From UBA7332 sp051648105 (GTDB lineage Bacteria; Bacteroidota; Bacteroidia; Bacteroidales; UBA7332): DNA of 64,000 nucleotides. The stretch spans positions 8,124 to 72,123 of the forward strand of contig JBOFEN010000085.1 in the NCBI GenBank assembly GCA_051648105.1, given 5' to 3'. Positions 26,513-35,088 of the stretch are shown here, in pieces. A program made the position numbers and the translations under genes. The notes beneath the pieces are model-generated. The model did not search any database. It saw nothing but the letters and a program-made list of their open reading frames with translations, and was not told the origin of the DNA. The stretch's first letter is position 1, and each line of letters opens with the position of its first letter.

Positions 26513-26662
26513 TAGCAAGAGCTGAGACAGTATCTTCAAATCTTAGTCAGAAGATCTATTACTCAGCTTATACCTCTTACATTAGGAGCTCTCAATAGCT
26601 TATTAATCACTATCAAAACAAGGAGCTATCATCCTTACTTACTTATAATTAATCTAAAACAG

Positions 26663-28297
26663 ATGAAACTAGTTTCACAAATTCTATTGGCTTGTCTGGC
26701 TATCACTCCTGCTATTGGATTGAGTGCGCAGAATGGCGTCTCTAAAGTTTGGGTGGCCGACACAGGTAAAGGCACCTACCGCAACCCTATTATCGATGCA
26801 GACTACTCAGATCCCGATGTGTGTCGTGTAGGTGATGACTTCTACATGACCTCTTCGAGCTTCAACTGCATCCCTGGTCTACCTATTCTCCACTCAAAAG
26901 ATCTAGTGAACTGGACCCTCATCGGTCATGCCCTCACGGAGCTTACTCCTGTGGAGAAGTTCAATAAACCAAGCCATGGTGATGGTGTGTGGGCTCCTGC
27001 TATTCGCCACCACAATGGGGAGTTCTATATATATTGGGGAGATCCAGACTTCGGTATATATATGGTCAAGACAAAGAACCCTGCCGGAGTGTGGGAGAAG
27101 CCTGTACTTGTCAAAGAGGGTAAAGGGCTTATCGACTCTTGTCCTCTATGGGATGAGGATGGCAATGCTTATCTAGTTCACGCATATGCTGGTAGCCGCG
27201 CTGGTTTTAAGAGTGTTTTGGCTGTTGCTCCTATGTCTGCCGATGGTACTAATGTATTATCTGAGTCGAGATTGATCTTTGACGGACACGTTGGTAATGA
27301 GACTGTCGAGGGACCTAAGTTTTACAAAAGAAATGGATACTACTATATTTTTGCTCCTGCGGGTGGGGTAGCCACAGGATGGCAGTTGGTACTGAGATCT
27401 AAATCTCCTTATGGACCATTCGAGCAGAAGATCGTGATGGCTCAGGGTGCAACGGATATCAACGGCCCTCACCAAGGGGCATGGGTAAATACTCAGAATG
27501 GAGAAGATTGGTTCATTCACTTCCAGGATAAGTTTGCCTATGGACGTGTGGTTCATCTAAACCCTATGGTATGGAAAAACGATTGGCCTGTCATTGGTGA
27601 AGATAAAGATGGTGACGGTTGTGGTGAGCCTGTTACTACATATCGCAAACCAAACGTTGGGGCTACATACCCTATTGCAACTCCTTCGGAGAGTGATGAG
27701 TTTGACTCAACGACGTTGGGTCTTCAGTGGCAGTGGCACGCAAACAGCAATCCGCTATGGTATTTCTGTGATGCACAAAACAGCCAACTAAGACTATTCA
27801 CTGTACCTTCTGTGGGTAACAAGAGCCTATTCGACTCTCCAAACCTTCTACTTCAGAAGACCCCAACTGACGAGTTCACTATGACAACCAAAGTAAACTT
27901 CACTCCAAACCCTAAGATCAAGGAGAGAGGAGAGAGAGCTGGAGTCGTGGTGATGGGGCTTGACTATACTACTCTCTTTATTGAGGATCACAAAACAGAA
28001 GGTCTCCGACTTGTTGTTGCCTCTTGCCGAAAGGCTGACAAAGGGGGTGAAGAGAGTATCGAGGCTACTGTTCCTATGAAACAGCAGGATGTATACCTAC
28101 GTGTTGAGGTGAAAAAGGGTGGTGCCACCACTCTTAGCTATAGCTGGGACAATAAGAAGTTCCAATCAATTGGTAAGGTTCATACTCTAAAAGAGGGCAA
28201 ATGGATTGGTGCCAAGGTGGGACTATATGCCAACAGACCTGTTGCAAACAACGATGGTGGTTGGTTGAATGTCGATTGGTTCAGAGTGACAAAGTAA
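26663..28297 (+). CDS. GH43-family glycosidase with C-terminal beta-sandwich, secreted
   Basis: A 544-residue protein with a signal peptide (to about LSAQ), a five-bladed propeller of GH43 (about 38-330) and a C-terminal GH43_C2-like beta-sandwich (about 340-543). Expected catalytic residues are the base Asp in DADYSDPDV (Asp50), the pKa-modulating Asp in DSCPLWDEDGNAYLVH, and the acid Glu in TVEGPKFYKR. Members act as alpha-L-arabinofuranosidases, beta-xylosidases or exo-galactanases. In a pectin locus, trimming arabinose- or xylose-containing side chains is most likely. It follows a 150-base gap with no recognised promoter. Confidence 0.88.
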   Translation: MKLVSQILLACLAITPAIGLSAQNGVSKVWVADTGKGTYRNPIIDADYSDPDVCRVGDDFYMTSSSFNCIPGLPILHSKDLVNWTLIGHALTELTPVEKFNKPSHGDGVWAPAIRHHNGEFYIYWGDPDFGIYMVKTKNPAGVWEKPVLVKEGKGLIDSCPLWDEDGNAYLVHAYAGSRAGFKSVLAVAPMSADGTNVLSESRLIFDGHVGNETVEGPKFYKRNGYYYIFAPAGGVATGWQLVLRSKSPYGPFEQKIVMAQGATDINGPHQGAWVNTQNGEDWFIHFQDKFAYGRVVHLNPMVWKNDWPVIGEDKDGDGCGEPVTTYRKPNVGATYPIATPSESDEFDSTTLGLQWQWHANSNPLWYFCDAQNSQLRLFTVPSVGNKSLFDSPNLLLQKTPTDEFTMTTKVNFTPNPKIKERGERAGVVVMGLDYTTLFIEDHKTEGLRLVVASCRKADKGGEESIEATVPMKQQDVYLRVEVKKGGATTLSYSWDNKKFQSIGKVHTLKEGKWIGAKVGLYANRPVANNDGGWLNVDWFRVTK

Positions 28298-28348
28298 TAA
28301 CAACAGATCTAGAGCGTGCTCATAGGTGCGCTCTATATCTATCACATA

Positions 28349-29119
28349 ATGAATTTTTATAATATGAGAGTAAGATATATTATTCTGCTTTTAGCAATCA
28401 TAGTACTATCAACAAACACTCTAGAGGCAAAACGCAAGCCAACCCTCTACACCATAGGCGACTCAACCATGGCGGAGAAGGACACTACAAAGGGAAACCC
28501 TGAGCGTGGATGGATGATGCAGTTCAAAACGATGATTGATACTACTCAGATCAGTGTCATGAATCTGGCCCGTAATGGTCGTAGCTCAAAGAGCTTCCGA
28601 AGTGAGGGTGTGTGGGATAAGGCTTATCTGCCAATGAAAAAAGGGGATTTCCTCTTTATTCAGTTTGGTCACAACGATCAAAAAGAGGATACACTTCGTC
28701 ATACTGATCCCAAAACTACGTTCAAGGCAAACATAGTGAGGTATATCAATGAGGCTAGATCAAAGGGTGCAACTCCTATTCTATTTACCTCCATCGTTCG
28801 CCGCCACTTCGACGAGCAGGGCAGGCTAATAGACTCTCACGGCGAGTATGTGAGTGTGATATACTCCATAGCTAAGGAGCAGAAAGTAACACTTATTGAT
28901 CTCAACTCTCTGACTCATCACTACGTGGAGACTCTCGGACCAGATGAGTCTAAAGCGTTATACAAATGGGTGGCGCCAAACACTCTTCCTGCCTATCCAA
29001 AAGGGTTTGAAGATGATACTCACCTAAATGAGGCTGGCGCTAAGGCGGTGGCTTTGATGGCTGCAGAGGCGCTTATGCAGAGCGACTCAAAGATCAAGAG
29101 ATATATCAAGAGGAAGTAA
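28349..29119 (+). CDS. Rhamnogalacturonan acetylesterase-like enzyme, CE12 (SGNH hydrolase), secreted
   Basis: About 256 residues counted from ATG 28349; a second ATG at 28364 starts the signal peptide MRVRYIILLLAIIVL directly and may be the true start. The upstream GTG at 28316 is less likely. SGNH blocks are clear: Ser in LYTIGDSTMAE, Gly in LARNGRSSKSF, Asn in FIQFGHNDQKED and Asp/His in FEDDTHLNEAGA. The protein should remove acetyl groups from rhamnogalacturonan or homogalacturonan. It is the last gene of the pectin unit, before a strong terminator. Confidence 0.88.
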   Translation: MNFYNMRVRYIILLLAIIVLSTNTLEAKRKPTLYTIGDSTMAEKDTTKGNPERGWMMQFKTMIDTTQISVMNLARNGRSSKSFRSEGVWDKAYLPMKKGDFLFIQFGHNDQKEDTLRHTDPKTTFKANIVRYINEARSKGATPILFTSIVRRHFDEQGRLIDSHGEYVSVIYSIAKEQKVTLIDLNSLTHHYVETLGPDESKALYKWVAPNTLPAYPKGFEDDTHLNEAGAKAVALMAAEALMQSDSKIKRYIKRK

Positions 29120-29163
29120 ACTCATCGCATAGTTGTGCTATTTGTCAGTGATATAGCACTCGA

Positions 29164-29212
29164 GAGTAGGAGATTGGTTCACCATTTGTGCCAAACTCCT
29201 ACTCTTTTTTTT
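29164..29212 (+). terminator. Strong terminator closing the pectin operon
   Basis: GAGTAGGAGATTGG pairs with CCAAACTCCTACTC (one mismatch) around a 13-base loop, followed by eight T. Confidence 0.9.
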
Positions 29213-29256
29213 ATTGTGAAGTGGCAGTTGTATCTCATATTTCTTGATCATTCGAC

Positions 29257-29264
29257 TATCTTTG
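29257..29264 (+). promoter_or_regulatory. -7 box for the sulfatase gene
   Basis: TATCTTTG fits TAnnTTTG exactly and lies 26 bases before the ATG. No good -33 box was seen at the normal distance. Confidence 0.55.
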
Positions 29265-29290
29265 CCAACTACATTAACTAAACTACTACA

Positions 29291-30898
29291 ATGATTCAAC
29301 GAGAAAACCTTTACCCTAAGCTATTGGCCTCTGCTTTACCTTTAACTATACTTTCACTATCTGCTCAATCTTCACAAGCTACAAATAGTAGTAATGCACA
29401 GCAGAGACCAAATATCATCCTATTCATGGTGGATGACCAGGGGTGGCAGGATACCTCTCACCCTTTCTGGAGTGAGAAAACAGCCTTGAACGAGATATAT
29501 AGAACTCCATCCATGGAGAGATTAGCGGCAAAGGGTGTAACCTTTACGGCGGCTTATGCCTCGGCTGTGAGCTCACCCACGCGTACGAGTTTGATGACGG
29601 GGATGAACCCTTCGGCTCACCGTGTCACTACTTGGACTAGGGAGAAGGATAGCCCCACGGACAGTCGCGAGAACTCCACGCTTATCTTTCCTGAGTGGAA
29701 CTATAACGCTCTTCAGCCTATTGGCTCAGGAATTAATAACTCACTAGAGGCTCTGCCCTTCACATCTATTCTTCAATCGGCGGGATATAAAACTATACAT
29801 TGTGGTAAGGCTCACTGGGGTGCTTCGGGAACTCCTGGTTCAAATCCTTTAAATCTTAGCTTTGATGTTAACATAGCTGGTTATGAGGCTGGCTCGCCTG
29901 CTTCATATTTGGCCTCAGAGAACTTCGGTTATGATGAGAATCGCAAGGCTACTTCTCGTTTCATCATTCCAGGCCTCGAGAAGTATTGGGGGAGTGAGCT
30001 TTTCCTTACGGAGATATTGACCATAGAGGCAAAGATGGCTATCGACTCTGCGCTGACTCAGGGTAATCCGTTCTATCTATATATGAGTCACTATGCAATA
30101 CATACGCCTCTGGATAAGGATGATAGGTTCTATGACTCTTATGTTGAGAGGGGACTTGACGATAGGCAGGCTCGTTATGCCTCATTGATAGAGGGTATGG
30201 ATAAGAGTCTCGGGGATCTGATGGATCATCTTGAGCAGAGGGAGATTGCTGAGAATACGGTCATTGTATTTATGTCTGACAATGGTGGGTTGAGCCTTAG
30301 AGCTAGGAGTGGTGTGCCTAATACGCATAATCTGCCTCTCAATAGTGGTAAGGGCTCAGCATATGAGGGTGGTGTTCGTGTGCCGATGATTGCATATATG
30401 CCCAATGTGTCGCCTATGGGTGAGCGTTGCTCAACTCCTGTATCTATCATTGACTTCTTCCCTTCAATACTGGATATTGCTTCGGTTGAGGTGTACGAAA
30501 CGCCTCAAAGGGTGGATGGGATATCTCTTCTTCCGCTAATTAAGAATCCAGAAGTGAGACCGAGGGAGTTTGACCGTGCTCTTATATGGCACTACCCAAA
30601 TAGGTGGGTTGACATGGCCTCTCCAAAGGGGAATGGATATGGTGTATATAGTGCCATTCAGAAGGATGGTTGGAAGTTGATTCACTACTATGATCACAAT
30701 ATCACTGAGCTATTCAACTTGAATGATGATATTGGCGAGAGGCTAGAGCTGAGCAACTCTCCTTCGTGTAGGGAGATAAGAGATAGGCTTGCATCAGAGT
30801 TAACAGTGAGGCTAAAAGGGGATAAAGCTCAACTTCCAATCAGGTTGGATGGTGTACCTTGCTTGTATCCAGATGGTTCGTTATATGTGGTAGAGTAG
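29291..30898 (+). CDS. S1-family sulfatase (Ser-type), secreted
   Basis: A 535-residue protein with a probable signal peptide (about 1-30). The metal ligands lie in LFMVDDQGWQD (Asp48, Asp49). The activation motif is SSPTRTSLMTG, so Ser94 would be oxidised to formylglycine by an anaerobic sulfatase-maturating enzyme, which is not encoded in this window. FMSDNGGLS and NSGKGSAYEGGVRVP are standard sulfatase motifs. The substrate is unknown; it removes sulfate from a carbohydrate, perhaps host mucin or an algal or glycosaminoglycan chain rather than pectin. It has its own promoter and terminator, so it is probably not part of the pectin unit despite adjacency. Confidence 0.88.
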   Translation: MIQRENLYPKLLASALPLTILSLSAQSSQATNSSNAQQRPNIILFMVDDQGWQDTSHPFWSEKTALNEIYRTPSMERLAAKGVTFTAAYASAVSSPTRTSLMTGMNPSAHRVTTWTREKDSPTDSRENSTLIFPEWNYNALQPIGSGINNSLEALPFTSILQSAGYKTIHCGKAHWGASGTPGSNPLNLSFDVNIAGYEAGSPASYLASENFGYDENRKATSRFIIPGLEKYWGSELFLTEILTIEAKMAIDSALTQGNPFYLYMSHYAIHTPLDKDDRFYDSYVERGLDDRQARYASLIEGMDKSLGDLMDHLEQREIAENTVIVFMSDNGGLSLRARSGVPNTHNLPLNSGKGSAYEGGVRVPMIAYMPNVSPMGERCSTPVSIIDFFPSILDIASVEVYETPQRVDGISLLPLIKNPEVRPREFDRALIWHYPNRWVDMASPKGNGYGVYSAIQKDGWKLIHYYDHNITELFNLNDDIGERLELSNSPSCREIRDRLASELTVRLKGDKAQLPIRLDGVPCLYPDGSLYVVE

Positions 30899-30913
30899 TT
30901 TCCTGACTATATG

Positions 30914-30959
30914 TGGCTGTTAGTTATCAACATTTTGTTGATAACTAACAGCCATTTTT
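30914..30959 (+). terminator. Terminator of the sulfatase gene
   Basis: A 19-bp perfect stem starting TGGCTGTTAGTTATCAACA with a 3-base loop (TTT) is followed by a T-run at 30955. Confidence 0.9.
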
Positions 30960-31139
30960 CTTTTCAATCAATCAAATGGCTGCCAATATGTCACTTTGTT
31001 TGCCTCCTTGCAAAGCGTTTGGAGGTAGTTTTTATTACTATTATAGCCCTCTCCTTTTTTACAAATATCGGCATTAAAGTGCCTCTCTATTCTATTATCA
31101 CAGGCCAACTATTCATTTCGCACTATGTAACTCCCAAAA

Positions 31140-31218
31140 CACGTACGTATTTGACTCAAAGTACGTACGTATTTTGGGTAAAGTACGTACGTATTTCTAA
31201 TCAAATACGTACGTATTT
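31140..31218. repeat. Four iterons TACGTACGTATTT at exact 22-bp spacing
   Basis: Copies start at 31140 (first base C instead of T), 31162, 31184 and 31206. Each contains the palindrome TACGTACGTA and is followed by a 9-base variable spacer. The 22-bp period equals about two helical turns, so all units face the same side of the DNA. Related units and flanks occur at 50936-50970. Confidence 0.85.
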
Positions 31219-31568
31219 ATAATCTACCTCACTTCGCTCTTGCAACTTGCTGTATAGTAGTTGATTAGTGGGGTGCTTTTGTGGGTGATAGTTACACTTA
31301 TTGGAGGTGAACTATATAGTTTGGCTAAGTTAACCCGTTAACCTAACATATTGTGATGTTAACATTATGGTTTGAGTAGCTTTTGCAGGCTCATGGCTGC
31401 TTTTATTCTAAGTAAAAGAGTTCTGAAATCACTGTTGATAATTCTTCTTTTAATTAATAATTGCTCATTACTCTCTGCTTATTTATCGAAAAAGCTTACC
31501 TTTCGAATCTTATTAACAACCTAGGTTGGTGTAATTGGATTGGTATGAATGAACAAACTAATTAAGCG

Positions 31569-32219
31569 ATGAAAAATAGGGTTATGAGATTTCAGCTGCT
31601 TATTGCTGTGGCTCTAACTGCCTTTGAAGCAAACGGGCAGATGATGATGAGGGATATTCTACAGGTTGTAGACTCTTCGCCTCTACCTCACTTAGCTCAT
31701 AAGGGTATGCTCTATGAGAGTGCTATCATTATAGACAATACAATTGGGGTTGTGCCTAATCGTGTATATAGAGATTTTCAGTTGGCTTTATCTTCGGAGC
31801 TTGATGATGTTAACTCTCCTCCAACATTTATTGCTACTTTCAGTCTCCCTGATCAAGATAATATCCTCTCTCTTCTTCGAGTAGGTTGTGGTGGGGAGTG
31901 GTTGTGTGACCATCTTATTATCTCTGATAGTAAGGGTAACCGCCTAGGGACTTTGGAGGTTGCTGTTCTTCACTCGTCGGGGGTGGCAGCAAAGCAGTTT
32001 AGGATATTGGAGGATGGCACGGTGGTGGTCTCAGTTCTTAAGCCAATATCGGGTACTCCTGTGCTTTTTGAGTCGTTTGACTCGCTCTCGGCCGTGAAGA
32101 TGGACTATATTTATAGTATTACCAATGGGGAGTTTGTACTCAATAGTACAAAGAGATCATCCCCTGCTCTTTATAGTAGGGAGAAGCTCTCGAATCCGGA
32201 GTATAATTTGTGGGATTAG
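31569..32219 (+). CDS. Secreted protein of unknown function
   Basis: A 216-residue protein not recognised from any family. A signal peptide is visible whether translation starts at ATG 31569 or at the second Met (MRFQLLIAVALTAFEANG). The rest alternates short beta-strand-like segments (IATFSLPDQDNILSLLRVGC, ILEDGTVVVSVLKP), suggesting a small beta-rich secreted domain. Two cysteines (VGCGGEWLCD) lie close together and could form a disulfide. It stands alone between the iteron region and a bidirectional terminator. Codon use resembles that of its neighbours. No function is proposed. Confidence 0.7.
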   Translation: MKNRVMRFQLLIAVALTAFEANGQMMMRDILQVVDSSPLPHLAHKGMLYESAIIIDNTIGVVPNRVYRDFQLALSSELDDVNSPPTFIATFSLPDQDNILSLLRVGCGGEWLCDHLIISDSKGNRLGTLEVAVLHSSGVAAKQFRILEDGTVVVSVLKPISGTPVLFESFDSLSAVKMDYIYSITNGEFVLNSTKRSSPALYSREKLSNPEYNLWD

Positions 32220-32238
32220 AAATTGGTGTCAATCATAT

Positions 32239-32293
32239 ACAATTACCCCCTATAATCGGACCTAGTAATGGTCGGGTTATAGGGGGTAATTGT
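32239..32293. terminator. Bidirectional terminator between convergent genes
   Basis: A 17-bp stem starting ACAATTACCCCCTATAA pairs with 32277-32293; a shorter GACC/GGTC stem continues inside. It ends both the secreted-protein gene (plus) and the EamA transporter (minus). Confidence 0.85.
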
Positions 32294-32305
32294 TTTTGTA
32301 TACTT

Positions 32306-33217
32306 TTAGTTGGTCGAGAATCTAGTAGCTATTGCTTTGAGTCTTTTGCTTAGTCTGTTGGATAGTATCACGAATGATACTGAGGTGAGTATTAGTGCTA
32401 CTCCTAGGATCTGTGTTGTGGTGAGTGGTTCGCCAAAGACAATGATGCCAACGGTGAGTGCCGTTACTGGTTCTACGCAACCCATGATTGAGGTTGTGGT
32501 TGAGCCTATGCTTTTAATGGCAAGTATTAGTGTGAAGTTTGAAAGGAGTGTTGAGACAAGTGAAAGGAGTGTAAGTGATCCTAGTACCTCTCTGTTTGGT
32601 ATTACTTGTACTCCTCCCTCGGTTATTGAAAGGATTAGGAAGAAGAAAGTGAGCATAATCATGATGTAAAGTGTCATCGAAGTGGGGCTCATCCTTCCTG
32701 CTTTTGATTTGTTTATCCCGACGATGTATAGTGCGTAGGTGACTACTGATAGTAGTGCGTAGGTCAATCCCGTAGTGTTTACCTCTAGTGATGAGCTAAG
32801 TCCGCTGATTGCAGCTACTCCAAGAAGTGCAAGAATTATTGCAACTAAGGTGAATGGTGAGAACTTCTCCTTGAATAGTATTGTCATTAGCATTGCAACT
32901 ACGACTGGATAGAGGAAGTGTATGGTTGAAGCCACTCCACTTGGTATATAATAGAAGGAGTTCATAAGGAAGAGTGCTGTTGTTCCTCCTAGTAGAATGA
33001 GTCCTGCAAGGGTGGTTAGCTCTTCTCTCTTTACTCTAACGTTCTTCTTTGTGATAAGAAGGAAGGTGCCTAGGATGATAGTTGAGATAAGGTATCTATA
33101 GAATAGGGCACTGTTTACGGACATTCCAGCATTGATGGCAGGGATTGAGAACATTGGTATTAGACCGAATGTAGATGCTGAGATGATAGCGTAGATATAG
33201 CCAAGGTAATTCTTCAT
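32306..33217 (-). CDS. EamA/DMT-family transporter
   Basis: A 303-residue inner-membrane protein with ten hydrophobic segments arranged as two EamA repeats of five helices each (about residues 5-140 and 148-290). Typical features are NSFYYIPSGVASTIHFLYPV in the first repeat and GSTTTSIMGCVEPVTALTVGIIVFGEPLT in the second. Drug/metabolite transporters of this type export small metabolites such as amino acids or purines; the substrate cannot be told from the sequence. It is a single-gene unit with its own promoter and terminator. Confidence 0.87.
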   Translation of the reverse strand: MKNYLGYIYAIISASTFGLIPMFSIPAINAGMSVNSALFYRYLISTIILGTFLLITKKNVRVKREELTTLAGLILLGGTTALFLMNSFYYIPSGVASTIHFLYPVVVAMLMTILFKEKFSPFTLVAIILALLGVAAISGLSSSLEVNTTGLTYALLSVVTYALYIVGINKSKAGRMSPTSMTLYIMIMLTFFFLILSITEGGVQVIPNREVLGSLTLLSLVSTLLSNFTLILAIKSIGSTTTSIMGCVEPVTALTVGIIVFGEPLTTTQILGVALILTSVSFVILSNRLSKRLKAIATRFSTN

Positions 33218-33534
33218 TATTTATAGTGGTTTTGGTTAGCGGCTGCAAAATTACTATTTCCTTTTGCCGTGTCTCTTATAAAAGAGGTTATATTACATTG
33301 GTTGAGAGTGTGCTGCTATCCAAAATTGGTTTTATTATTAAACAATTTCACAAACTGTATGCTCTTTCTCTCGTTTGTATTCTTGTGTTTGTCTTTATAA
33401 TTTAATATCAAGGCCAAAACAAATAGTGTAATTTGATTGTTTCTAACTATATTATATATTTAATTTGTCGATTCGTTTGGGATATCCCTCGAGTTTGTCC
33501 TTTGGGCTAATTATTAATTAATACTGTATATATT
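33218..33534. promoter_or_regulatory. Divergent promoter region between EamA and ABM genes
   Basis: On the minus strand TAATTTTG (33246-33253) is a -7 box for the EamA gene. The remaining 280 bases are AT-rich, with no recognised motif for the plus-strand gene and no open frame of note. Confidence 0.5.
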
Positions 33535-33807
33535 ATGATCAGAGTAGTTGTAAAGATTCTTGCTTCTAAGGAGAAATTAGTTGAATTGATGGGCTTGTTG
33601 AGTCGTTTGGAGATGGAGTCGCGCAAGGAGCAGGGTTGCCTTAGTTACACGCTTTACCAGAGAGCTGGTGAGCAGGAGAGGGTTTTTATCTTTGAGGAGT
33701 GGGCTAGCAAGGAGGATCTTGAGCTTCATGAGGCTACGGCTCATTTTACTGAGATTGCCCCGCAGCTAAAGGGTCTCACTCAAGAGATTACTATAGAGAA
33801 GTTTTGA
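33535..33807 (+). CDS. ABM-domain putative quinol monooxygenase
   Basis: A 90-residue single-domain protein of the antibiotic-biosynthesis-monooxygenase fold (dimeric alpha+beta barrel). MIRVVVKILASKEKLVELM, the central EQGCLSYTLYQ and the FIFEEWASKEDLELHEATAHF segment are typical of YgiN-like members. Such proteins act on quinols or small aromatic compounds without a cofactor, but the substrate here is unknown. It precedes a small membrane protein and a flavin-binding protein on the same strand, with 90 and 12 bases between them, and may form a small redox-related unit with them (inference). Confidence 0.85.
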   Translation: MIRVVVKILASKEKLVELMGLLSRLEMESRKEQGCLSYTLYQRAGEQERVFIFEEWASKEDLELHEATAHFTEIAPQLKGLTQEITIEKF

Positions 33808-33897
33808 TTAAGTATTAGCGGGACTTGTGCTTTGTTGAGGATATTGGTTTAGTAGTTTGATGGTTATGTATGTATAAACGAATTAATAGTTCTTCAT

Positions 33898-34278
33898 ATG
33901 AATATCTACTATCTTATTGCTGCAATATTAGCAATTATCTCACAAATTGGACATCTAACAGTTGGAAGCAGAGAGTTTTTGAAGCCTATACTTGATTCAG
34001 AGCATCTGCCTTCTGTGGTAAAGGGTGTAGTGCACTCATTGTTTCACTATATGACTTTCATAATAGGGGTTACTGCGATAGCACTGCTTTACTTTACTTT
34101 CTACTCATCTTATGGCCCAATTGAGGCTAGAGTGATTGGGGTAATAAGTGGTTATGTTTGGATAGGGATGGGCTTGGTTGCTCTTGCTCTATCTTTCAAA
34201 TATGGCCTCTTTAGGATATTTCAGTGGATCTTTTGGTTTGCAATTGGGGCATTGGCGTTAATTGGTTCTAACTACTAA
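33898..34278 (+). CDS. Small four-helix membrane protein, unknown function
   Basis: A 126-residue protein with four predicted transmembrane segments (about 3-21, 46-68, 76-98 and 103-122). A conserved-looking motif HLTVGSREFLKPIL follows the first helix and HSLFHYMTFI opens the second; paired histidines could bind heme or a metal. No family was recognised with confidence. It ends 12 bases before the flavin-binding protein gene, so the two are probably co-transcribed. Confidence 0.7.
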   Translation: MNIYYLIAAILAIISQIGHLTVGSREFLKPILDSEHLPSVVKGVVHSLFHYMTFIIGVTAIALLYFTFYSSYGPIEARVIGVISGYVWIGMGLVALALSFKYGLFRIFQWIFWFAIGALALIGSNY

Positions 34279-34290
34279 TATATTTTTGTT

Positions 34291-34677
34291 ATGAAAGAAG
34301 CAAAGAAGATGTCTGAGAAGTTTCATCAGGCTTTGAAGCATGAGGGTATTGTATCTATCACCTCTTGGGGTGTTGAGGTGCATGTGGCTAATACATGGAA
34401 CTCTTTTCTGGTTGTTACTGATGATGAGAGAATATTGATTCCTTCGTATGGCTATCGTAAGACCTCTAAGAATGTTGATGTTAATGATAATGTTCTACTA
34501 ACTTTCGGTACGAGGGAGGTTCTTGGTCATAAGGATTATCCTGGTATTGGCTTTTTAGTTGAGGGTAGTGCTCGTTTCTTTAATAGTGGAGCTGAGTTTG
34601 ATATGATGAAGGAGAAGTTCTCTTTTCTGAATCGTGTCTTGGAGATTAAGGTTAAGAAGATTACTCAGAAGATTTAG
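34291..34677 (+). CDS. Pyridoxamine 5'-phosphate oxidase-like FMN-binding protein
   Basis: A 128-residue split-barrel protein of the PNPOx-like flavin-reductase group. The strands EGIVSITSWGVEVHVANTWN, DERILIPSYGYRKT, NVDVNDNVLLTFGTREV and GIGFLVEGSARFF follow the family pattern in which FMN or F420-like cofactors lie at the dimer interface. Met at 34291 or Met at 34309 could be the start. Function is unknown; reductive modification of small molecules is the usual role. It closes the small unit with the ABM protein and the membrane protein. Confidence 0.8.
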   Translation: MKEAKKMSEKFHQALKHEGIVSITSWGVEVHVANTWNSFLVVTDDERILIPSYGYRKTSKNVDVNDNVLLTFGTREVLGHKDYPGIGFLVEGSARFFNSGAEFDMMKEKFSFLNRVLEIKVKKITQKI

Positions 34678-34708
34678 GCACCTAATTGTTGAAGCATAAT
34701 TATAGGCG

Positions 34709-34748
34709 GCCACCAAAGATGTTTATTAGCTATAACATCTTTGGTGGC
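34709..34748 (+). terminator. Terminator after the ABM-flavoprotein unit
   Basis: A 15-bp perfect stem (GCCACCAAAGATGTT) with a 10-base loop is followed by a weak T-rich stretch. Confidence 0.75.
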
Positions 34749-35010
34749 TGCTTTGATATATTGATGCTGCTCTATCTGTATCTTATTATTATTAGTGTAT
34801 GTGGTTATTATTCTTAGATATATTAGATAAGTGGTGGCTCTGTTATGCTCTTTTATAGTTTATGAGTTGTGTTGTGGGTTCTTGCTCTTGTGTCTGTTTA
34901 TGAGTGTTATAGGAGGCTCTACCCCTTCGTGTTTGTAGTAATTTAATTCTTTTTGGATTTACATAGTGTAGCAAATGATAATGCGTCAAGTGATCAATGA
35001 ATCTTTTGTT

Positions 35011-35018
35011 TAACTTTG
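35011..35018 (+). promoter_or_regulatory. -7 box for the following lipoprotein gene
   Basis: TAACTTTG fits TAnnTTTG and lies 70 bases before the preferred ATG. No -33 element at normal spacing was recognised. Confidence 0.45.
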
Positions 35019-35088
35019 CGCTCCTCTTCAAAATGGAGTTATAATTAGAAGAGACCTAAAGTTTTAACTATTTCAGATGGTATATAAT

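Larger units (their letters stand above)
30899..31568. other. 670-base region with terminator and iteron array, no supported gene
   Basis: It contains the sulfatase terminator (30914-30959) and the 22-bp iterons (31140-31218). An open frame of 103 codons at 30911-31222 begins inside the terminator stem and ends in the iterons, so it is not accepted. The stretch 31220-31568 is AT-rich with no clear signal except the flank shared with the locus near 50971. Confidence 0.6.
34678..35088. other. Intergenic region with terminator and promoter
   Basis: Contains the terminator at 34709-34748, then AT-rich sequence without a credible gene (a 62-codon minus-strand frame at 34843-35031 has no supporting features), and a -7 box TAACTTTG at 35011-35018 for the following lipoprotein. 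Confidence 0.55.

Noticed and set aside
29291..30898. Sulfatase as last member of the pectin operon
   Set aside because: A strong terminator (29164-29212) and a separate -7 box lie between it and the CE12 gene, and pectin is not sulfated.
30911..31222. 103-codon open frame on the plus strand after the sulfatase
   Set aside because: It begins inside the sulfatase terminator stem and its last third is a translation of the 22-bp iterons; no start signal or family features.
34843..35031. 62-codon minus-strand frame, basic
   Set aside because: It crosses a -7 box of the following gene and has no domain, signal or neighbour support.
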